A stretch of 64,000 nucleotides of DNA from Chitinivorax sp. PXF-14 (GTDB taxonomy: Bacteria; Pseudomonadota; Gammaproteobacteria; Burkholderiales; SCOH01). How positions within the stretch are numbered: position 1 is the stretch's first letter; each line of letters starts with the position of its first letter. The stretch spans positions 1 through 64,000 of the forward strand of contig NZ_JBFNXJ010000012.1 in assembly GCF_040812015.1 (NCBI RefSeq). The letters run 5' to 3'. The notes beneath the pieces were generated by a model. It was not told the origin of the DNA and ran no database searches. It was given only the letters and a program-made list of their open reading frames with translations. The position numbers and the translations under genes were made by a program. Positions 58,053 to 64,000 of the stretch are shown here, piece after piece.

Positions 58053-61000
58053 TCACCCCTGCACGCTCACCGAGCTGCGCCCACCGCCTTTGGCCTCGAC
58101 CCGCACCTGCGCCGGAATGCGCTCGTGCAGCGCCGCCACGTGCGAGATCACGCCGATCTGGCGGCCGCCGGCCTGCAGGTTGTCGAGCGCATCCATGGCC
58201 ACTGCCAGCGTATCGGCATCGAGGCTGCCGAAGCCTTCGTCGATGAACAGCGACTCGACCTGGGTGCGTTTCGACGACAGCGATGCCAGCGCCAGCGCCA
58301 GGGCCAGCGACACGAGAAACGACTCGCCGCCGGACAGGCTGTGCACGGTCCTGACCTCGTCACCCATATCGGTGTCGATCACCTGAATTTCCATGTCGGC
58401 ACCCGGCGCGCGCTCCAGCCGGTAGCGCCGGGCCAGTTCCGCCAGATGATGATTGGCGTGCGCGAGCAGCACCTCGAGCGTGAGGCTCTGCGCATAGACG
58501 CGGAATTTCCTGCCGTCCGCCGAGCCGATCATCTCGCGCATCTGGCGCCAGACGGCCGCCGTACCCTGAAGCTCGGCGAGCTGCGCCTGCCGCGCCTGCA
58601 TGCGCGAACGCCGCGCCTCATCCTGCCGCAATAGCTCGCGCAGCCGCGCGGCTTCATCCTGGCTGGCGAGCCATTGCGCGCGCAACTCACCGTGTTGTGC
58701 CTGCAGCTCATCCTCGGGCAGGGCCGACGGGCAGGCCTGGCGGTGCTCGTCGAGCGCCGCCTCGCGTTCCCGTCCCACCGCTTCGGCCTGCGTCAGTGCG
58801 TCGGCGAGCGATTGCAGGGACTGCCGTTCGGCAGCGACCCAGGCCGGGCCATGGGCAAGCCGCTGCCTGAGGGTGTCCAGATCGATGCCCAGCGGTGTCA
58901 GCTGTGCCGCCAGCGCATCGGCGCTCGCGTGGCGCTCCTGCTCGGCCTGCGACAATCGCTGCGCCGCCTCGGCCAGCGCCGCGCCGGTAGCGGCAAGCTC
59001 GGCCTCGGCCTGGCTGGCCGCCGCGCGTGCCGCTTCATGGCCTTGCTCGGCCAGCATCAGCGCGTGTTTCAGGCACCCTTCGAACTCGGCCACAGGCGCA
59101 CCGCCGAGCAGGCCGCTACGCCGCGCCAGATGGGCATCGCGGGCCGTGGCACAGGCCTGCAGCTGCACGCTGGCGGCTGTCTGCTGCTGTGTCGCGTGGG
59201 TGCAATCCCTGTCCGCCAGCTGCAGACGCGCAGACAGCTCGACCAGGATCGCCTGCACGCCGGCCAGCCGCGCCTCGTCGGCCCGGCGCGTGGCCAGCGC
59301 CTGCTCGGCCTCGGCGAGTACCGCATCAGCGGCAGTGGCGAGGCGCAAGCGCATCTCGGGCCAGTCCGCGAATGGCACGGCCAGCTCGGCCGTGGCCTCG
59401 TCGCACAGCCGTTGCGCCGACTCGGCCTTGAGCTGCCATTGCGCGAACTGCTGTTGCAGCACCGCCAGCGCCTCTTGCGCCTGCTGCAGGCCGAGCTTGC
59501 TGGTGTCGAGCGCGGCACGCGCGGCATCGAGCTGCTGGCGCCGTGTGGCAACGGCAGCCTGGGCGGCCCTGCCGGCCGCCTCCCGGCTATCGATGTCAGC
59601 CAGCACGCTGGCCTGTGCGGCCAGCGCCAGATCGAGCTCGTCGGTCAGAAACAGCCCCGCCAGGCCAAGCTCGCCCGCCTCGTTTCGGCTGCTGCCGTGC
59701 AACTCGGCCAGGCTGGCCGCCAATGGCGTCAGTTCGCGTTCGAGCCGGCCCAACTGCGCCGACAGTATCTCGTGTCGTGCGCCCAGGCTACGCGCCTCGG
59801 CCTGTGCCGCCGCCAGCCCGCCGGCCAACTCGTCGGCCCGCGTCTGCAGGCTGGCGAGCAAGGGCGCAAATGGCGTGTGGACGGCCCACGGATGCTGCTC
59901 GGCGCCACACAGCGGGCAGGGTTCGCCATCGACGAGCAGGCTGCGCTGCTGGTCGAGGTGGCCGGCTGCCAGCGTCTGTTCATAGGCCCGGCGCGCCTCG
60001 GCCTGTTGCGCCGCCAGTGCCGGCAGCGCGGTTTCGGCCTGCCGCAGCAGCTCGGCGAGGGCTGCCAGCTGCCCGGCGGTGTCGTCGCGTTCGCCGCGCA
60101 GCGAGGCCTCGCGCGCCATGTCGGCGGCGATACGGTCAAGCAGCTGCTGCAGGGCCTGCAAGCGCTGCTGGCGCGCAAGTGCCGCCTGGCGCCGGTTTGC
60201 CAGCGCCGCGCCATCGATAGTGGCGGTCAGTTGCTCGGCCTGCGCCAGCTCGGCCTGTGCCTGGTCGAGCACCGGCTGGGCCGCGGCCACCTGCGTACTG
60301 GTCTCGTCCCGCCGGCGACTGGCTGAGGCCAGCCGCTGCTCCTGCGTCGCGATGTCGGCCTGCAGCCGCCGCCCGTCGGCCGAGGCTGCAATAAGCCGGC
60401 GCAGCTCACCCTGCCAGCGCCCCCACTCGGCCGACAGCGGTGCCCAGCGCGCCGTCTGGTCGAGCCCGGTGCAGCACTGCGTCTGCTCCGCGAGCAAGCC
60501 CGTCTGTTCGTCAGCCAGGCGTTGGCGTCCGGTGATGCCAGCCTGCAGTTGTGCATCCGCCTTGGCCGCCTGCTCGCGGGCGGCATGCCATGCCTGTTCG
60601 GCTTCGCCGAGCTGGTGATCGAGCAGCCGTGCGGCCGCGAGCTCATCCTGCGCGGCATCGAGCGCCGCAACGGCCTGCTGGCGGGCTTGTGCGGTTGCGC
60701 TTTCAGCCTCCTGGGCGGCATCGCGCGCCTGCTGCGTCCGCTGCCGCGCCTGCGTGGCGCCGTCGACGGCGAGTTGGGCCGCGGCCTGGCGTGCGGCTGC
60801 GGCATCGGTCTGCTGCAGCGGTAACGCGAGCGGCACGGCTGACTCGATCTGCGCAAGCTGCTCGCGGCGTGCGCGGGCCGCCGCCGCGTGCATTGTGGCT
60901 TCATCGAGCGTGGCGCGGGCCGCATCGCGGACTGCAATCAGTCGCGCCAGGCTTAGGTGCCAGGCCAGCGCCGCCTCGATCTCGCGCACGCTGCCCGCCA

Positions 61001-61754
61001 GGCTGTCACCTTGCGCAGCTGCCGCGCCAAGCTGCTGCCGGGTCTCCGCCGCGACCTCGTCGGACAGCGGCAGATCGCCCGCCAGCTCGGCTTCGAGCGC
61101 CGTGAGCCGGCCCTCCTCGAGCTTCGCGCGCTCGAAGGCCGCCCGCGACAGCTCACCATAGATTTCGGTGCCGGTGATGCGCTCGAGCAACTCGGCGCGC
61201 TCGGACTGGCGTGCCTTGAGAAAGGCGGCAAAGTCGCCCTGGGCCAGCAGCACGGCACGGCGAAACTGCTCAAAGCTGAGCCCGACCAGCGCCGCGATGC
61301 GCGCCAGCGTCTCCGTCCGCTTGCCGCCGAGCATGGCGCCGTCAGCGAGCCGCGTCAGCGCGATTTCATAGTCCTGCGGCCGGCCGTCCGCGCGGCCTCT
61401 GGCGCGCCGCACCGTCCAGCGCGCGCGATAGGCCTGGCCGTCGCTGGCGCGGAAATCCACCTCCGCATACCCCTCGCCGCAGCCGCGGCGCAGGATGGCG
61501 CGCGGGTCGGCGGCATGCAGCCGGTTGGCTTCGGGCTCGTCGGCGCGGCCGATGGTCACGCTTTCGCGCCCCTCCAGCCGCGGCATGCTCGCATACAGCG
61601 CCAGGCACATGGCGTCGAGCAGGGTCGATTTGCCCGCACCGGTGCGGCCGGTGATTGCGAACAGGCCGGCACCGCCGAGCGGCCCGCTGTCGAAGGCGAT
61701 ATCGAAGGCGTCGAGGCTCGCCAGGTTCTTGCCGCGCAAGGCCAGGATTCTCAT
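58053..61754 (-). CDS. sbcC: SbcCD nuclease, SbcC subunit
   Basis: 1233 residues, an SMC-like ATPase that with SbcD cleaves hairpins and protein-blocked DNA ends. The N-terminal Walker A is GRTGAGKST (about 36-44). Two long coiled coils, rich in Ala, Gln and Glu, flank the zinc hook CPLC at about 609-612 (DGEPCPLCGAEQHPW). The C-terminal part has the signature LSGGESFLVSLALALALASL and Walker B ESLFIDEGFGSLD. It overlaps sbcD by four bases. Long open frames on the other strand here are shadows of the GC-rich coiled coil. Confidence 0.96.
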   Translation of the reverse strand: MRILALRGKNLASLDAFDIAFDSGPLGGAGLFAITGRTGAGKSTLLDAMCLALYASMPRLEGRESVTIGRADEPEANRLHAADPRAILRRGCGEGYAEVDFRASDGQAYRARWTVRRARGRADGRPQDYEIALTRLADGAMLGGKRTETLARIAALVGLSFEQFRRAVLLAQGDFAAFLKARQSERAELLERITGTEIYGELSRAAFERAKLEEGRLTALEAELAGDLPLSDEVAAETRQQLGAAAAQGDSLAGSVREIEAALAWHLSLARLIAVRDAARATLDEATMHAAAARARREQLAQIESAVPLALPLQQTDAAAARQAAAQLAVDGATQARQRTQQARDAAQEAESATAQARQQAVAALDAAQDELAAARLLDHQLGEAEQAWHAAREQAAKADAQLQAGITGRQRLADEQTGLLAEQTQCCTGLDQTARWAPLSAEWGRWQGELRRLIAASADGRRLQADIATQEQRLASASRRRDETSTQVAAAQPVLDQAQAELAQAEQLTATIDGAALANRRQAALARQQRLQALQQLLDRIAADMAREASLRGERDDTAGQLAALAELLRQAETALPALAAQQAEARRAYEQTLAAGHLDQQRSLLVDGEPCPLCGAEQHPWAVHTPFAPLLASLQTRADELAGGLAAAQAEARSLGARHEILSAQLGRLERELTPLAASLAELHGSSRNEAGELGLAGLFLTDELDLALAAQASVLADIDSREAAGRAAQAAVATRRQQLDAARAALDTSKLGLQQAQEALAVLQQQFAQWQLKAESAQRLCDEATAELAVPFADWPEMRLRLATAADAVLAEAEQALATRRADEARLAGVQAILVELSARLQLADRDCTHATQQQTAASVQLQACATARDAHLARRSGLLGGAPVAEFEGCLKHALMLAEQGHEAARAAASQAEAELAATGAALAEAAQRLSQAEQERHASADALAAQLTPLGIDLDTLRQRLAHGPAWVAAERQSLQSLADALTQAEAVGREREAALDEHRQACPSALPEDELQAQHGELRAQWLASQDEAARLRELLRQDEARRSRMQARQAQLAELQGTAAVWRQMREMIGSADGRKFRVYAQSLTLEVLLAHANHHLAELARRYRLERAPGADMEIQVIDTDMGDEVRTVHSLSGGESFLVSLALALALASLSSKRTQVESLFIDEGFGSLDADTLAVAMDALDNLQAGGRQIGVISHVAALHERIPAQVRVEAKGGGRSSVSVQG

Positions 61755-63001
61755 CGCTCGCCCTCCGCCAGGCTGGCCAGCAGTTCGTCGAAGGCCGCGT
61801 GCAGGGGCTCGGGCGGTTCGGCGTCGAACTGGCTCCGGTAGCGGCGGGCGAACACCGTCTCCGGCTGCAGCTCGCCGAGCTCGGGCAGGGCCGTGTCGTC
61901 GGCCAATGCCTCGCCCTTGCCGGGGTAGCGCGTGCGGATGCTGAGCAGCCGCACCGGCCGCCCGGCCAGGCGCTCGCCGAGGAGGCGGTGGAGGCTGGGC
62001 TCGGGCGCATCGAGTCGTACCGTGATCTCGAGGTAGGGCCAGCGCGATTCGGGCAGCGTGTCATCGAGCGCCAGTGCATCGAGCGCGGCGCCGACCTCGG
62101 CCAGCGCCAGCCGGCCATCGTGGCCCACCCGCAGCAGCTCGACATGGCGCGGCACGCGCAGCGCCTCGATCTTGGCCTGCGCGCCAGGCTCGCCGGGTAG
62201 CTCGACCAGCACCACCTGGTGCGGGTAATCGACCTCACTGAAGGCGAGCGGGATGGGCGAGCCGCTGTAGCGCACCTGCTCGCGCCCACCGACACGCTGC
62301 GCGCGGTGCAGGTGGCCCAGCGCGACGTAGGTGAGGTCGGTCGGGAACAGGTCGGCCGGCAGCGCATGCTGATTGCCGCCGAGCACGCGCCGCTCGGACA
62401 GCTCGGACAAGGCGCCGCCGACCATATAGCAATGGCCCGTGGCGACCAGCGCCTGCCCCGGCTGGCAGCGCGCACGGGCGGCGTCGAGCACCTGCGCATA
62501 GACCCGGCGCACGCCCTCGATCAGCGGGTCGATGGCGTCGTCGGCCTCGATGCGCGGCAGGTCCATCGGCCGCAGGAATGGCACGGCGGCGCACCAGGCG
62601 CCGATCTCGCCGTCGCGGCCACAGAGTGGCACGAGCAGCCGCTCGATGTCGGCCTCGGCGAGCGGATTGCCGACCGCCCCCACCACGTGGATGCCGAGCC
62701 CAGCCAGCAGCGGATGCGGCGCGGCAAGGCGCGCAGCCGAATCGTGGTTGCCCGCGACGATCACCACACCGAGCTGCGGCAACTGGCGGGCGAGGCGCGC
62801 GAGAAAGCCGTAGAACAGCGCCTCGGCCTGTGCCGAGGGGTTGGCGTGGTCGAACACGTCGCCGGCGACGATCAGGGCATCGACCCCGTGTTCGATCAGC
62901 GTGGCGAGCAGCCAGTCGAGAAAGGCACGGTGCTCGTCGTCACGCGGCTGGTCGTGAAAGCTGTGGCCAAGGTGCCAGTCGGCAGTGTGGAGAATGCGCA
63001 T
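61751..63001 (-). CDS. sbcD: SbcCD nuclease, SbcD subunit
   Basis: 416 residues, a calcineurin-like metallophosphoesterase. The metal motifs are all present: RILHTADWHLGH near the start, VAGDVFDHANPS, VAGNHDSAARL, TGHCYMVGG and ALGHLHRAQRV. The C-terminal capping domain is complete. The start is ATG 63001 (MRILHTADWHLG); the frame is open upstream without a site. It is translationally coupled to sbcC. Acts on DNA ends and cruciforms with SbcC. Confidence 0.96.
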   Translation of the reverse strand: MRILHTADWHLGHSFHDQPRDDEHRAFLDWLLATLIEHGVDALIVAGDVFDHANPSAQAEALFYGFLARLARQLPQLGVVIVAGNHDSAARLAAPHPLLAGLGIHVVGAVGNPLAEADIERLLVPLCGRDGEIGAWCAAVPFLRPMDLPRIEADDAIDPLIEGVRRVYAQVLDAARARCQPGQALVATGHCYMVGGALSELSERRVLGGNQHALPADLFPTDLTYVALGHLHRAQRVGGREQVRYSGSPIPLAFSEVDYPHQVVLVELPGEPGAQAKIEALRVPRHVELLRVGHDGRLALAEVGAALDALALDDTLPESRWPYLEITVRLDAPEPSLHRLLGERLAGRPVRLLSIRTRYPGKGEALADDTALPELGELQPETVFARRYRSQFDAEPPEPLHAAFDELLASLAEGER

Positions 63002-63152
63002 GGGCGCGACTTTACCGCAAGCCTGCGGCGCCGTGGTGGCCGCATCGGCGCTTGTCGTGCGCGCCCGCTTCGCAGTAGACTGCCGCACGGCCTGCATGCT
63101 CGCGGGCCGGCGTCGCTCGGACGGCTCCGGGCGCTTACGTAAACAGGACATC

Positions 63153-64000
63153 ATGAGCACTTCTTCGCGCAATTTCCCGCGGATAGATCGCCTTCCGCCC
63201 TACGTTTTCAACATCACCGCAGAACTGAAGATGGCCGCCCGCCGCCGTAGCGAGGACATCATCGACCTCAGCATGGGCAACCCCGACGGGGCCACGCCGC
63301 AGCACATCGTGGATAAGCTGGTGCAGGCCTCGCAACGCCCCGACACGCACGGCTATTCGGCCTCGAAGGGTATCCCGCGCCTGCGCCGGGCGATCAGCCA
63401 CTGGTATCAGGAGCGCTACGCGGTCGAGATCGACCCCGACAGCGAGGCCATCGTCACCATCGGCTCGAAGGAGGGCCTGGCGCACCTGATGCTGGCCACG
63501 CTCGACCGCGGCGACACGGTGATCGTGCCCGACCCGAGCTACCCGATCCACATCTACGGCGCGGTGATCGCCGGCGCCAATGTGCGCACGGTGCCGATCG
63601 CGCCGGGCGTGGATTTCTTCACCGAGCTCGAAAAGGCGGTGCGCGGCAGCTATCCGAAACCCAAGATGATGGTGTTCGGCTTTCCGTCGAACCCGACCGC
63701 GCAATGCGTGGAGCTCGACTTCTTCGAGCGCGTGATCAAGCTCGCACGCCAGTACAACATCCTCGTCGTGCATGACCTGGCCTACGCCGACATCGTCTAC
63801 GACGGCTGGAAGGCGCCGTCGATCATGCAGGTGGAGGGTGCGCGCGATGTCGCGGTGGAGTTCTTCACGCTGTCGAAGAGCTACAACATGGCCGGCTGGC
63901 GCATCGGCTTCATGGTCGGCAACCGCGAGCTGGTGGCGGCCCTGGCGCGCATCAAGAGCTACCACGACTACGGCATGTTCACGCCGATCCAGATCGCCGC
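63153..64000 (+). CDS. alaC: Glutamate--pyruvate aminotransferase AlaC (right end cut by window)
   Basis: The first 282 residues are visible, starting MSTSSRNFPRIDRLPPYVFN. The class-I aminotransferase features are in place: SMGNPDGATP, YSASKGIPRLRRAI, VPDPSYPIHIYGAVIAGA, FGFPSNPTAQCVEL, VVHDLAYADIVYD and the PLP-lysine segment FFTLSKSYNMAGWRIGF. This set is that of AlaC (YfdZ), which makes alanine from pyruvate and glutamate. The start is ATG 63153 with an AGGA site; the window ends in frame before the C-terminus, with no sign of a break. Confidence 0.93.
   Translation, partial: MSTSSRNFPRIDRLPPYVFNITAELKMAARRRSEDIIDLSMGNPDGATPQHIVDKLVQASQRPDTHGYSASKGIPRLRRAISHWYQERYAVEIDPDSEAIVTIGSKEGLAHLMLATLDRGDTVIVPDPSYPIHIYGAVIAGANVRTVPIAPGVDFFTELEKAVRGSYPKPKMMVFGFPSNPTAQCVELDFFERVIKLARQYNILVVHDLAYADIVYDGWKAPSIMQVEGARDVAVEFFTLSKSYNMAGWRIGFMVGNRELVAALARIKSYHDYGMFTPIQIA

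Noticed and set aside
58600-60326. Plus-strand frames (461 and 550 residues) opposite sbcC
   Set aside because: Shadows of the Ala/Gln-rich coiled coil of SbcC; Cys/Ser/Arg-rich repeats without a start site.
63135-63965. 276-residue minus-strand frame at the right edge
   Set aside because: It is antisense to alaC, whose motifs are fully conserved on the plus strand but whose frame is cut by the window end.

Overview
The window looks like chromosome of a free-living betaproteobacterium of the Neisseriales, probably near the chitin-degrading genera (Chitinibacteraceae/Chromobacteriaceae). This rests on remembered gene content and order: a dusB-fis-purH block, a Neisseria-type porin, and the run mnmG-rsmG-parA-parB-atpIBEFHAGDC-glmU-glmS, which usually lies near the replication origin. 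Coding GC is high throughout. The exceptions are one insertion sequence and a few AT-richer spacers. The genus was not tested by any search.

Layout. 1-2.9 kb: a surface or exported beta-propeller/Calx-beta protein with a C-terminal sorting tail, behind a structured leader, then rimJ. 2.9-7.3 kb (minus): dusB-fis-purH-purD, a tRNA-modification, nucleoid-protein and purine-synthesis operon. 7.5-18.3 kb: small orphan genes (an unknown 120-residue protein, an EpsD-type PpiC lipoprotein, a small membrane protein coupled to an M23 peptidase), parC, aqpZ, an HExxH protein, an Ivy-like secreted protein, an amino-acid-type chemoreceptor and an ABC exporter. 18.6-24.7 kb: a glucose/mannose-type ABC importer (gtsABCD) with an AGE-family sugar isomerase. 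24.7-32.1 kb: a uracil-DNA-glycosylase-like protein, a SHOCT protein, a porin, a large lipoprotein with a rearranged phosphodiesterase domain nested in a phytase/esterase-like propeller, an M19 dipeptidase and a small conserved protein. 32.5-36.3 kb: an accessory block of a hydrolase and two SDR enzymes, all coupled by 4-base overlaps and divergent from an AraC-type regulator.

36.8-51.4 kb (minus): glmS, glmU, the complete F1Fo ATP synthase operon, parB, parA, rsmG and mnmG. 51.7-54.2 kb: a complete three-gene AmmeMemoRadiSam locus. 54.2-55.2 kb: a GAF-GGDEF diguanylate cyclase. 55.3-57.2 kb: a macrodomain gene followed by a small KTSC-domain gene that is cut by an intact IS630-family element. 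The parent gene can be rebuilt to the base. 57.3-64 kb: a periplasmic solute-binding protein, sbcD-sbcC, and alaC running off the right edge.

The observations most worth a second look are the circularly permuted GDPD-like domain nested inside a propeller lipoprotein, the IS630 insertion that takes its transposase stop codon from the target, the self-contained AmmeMemoRadiSam operon, the Ivy-like lysozyme-inhibitor candidate, and several structured or repeated non-coding stretches. I found no tRNA, rRNA, CRISPR array or prophage.
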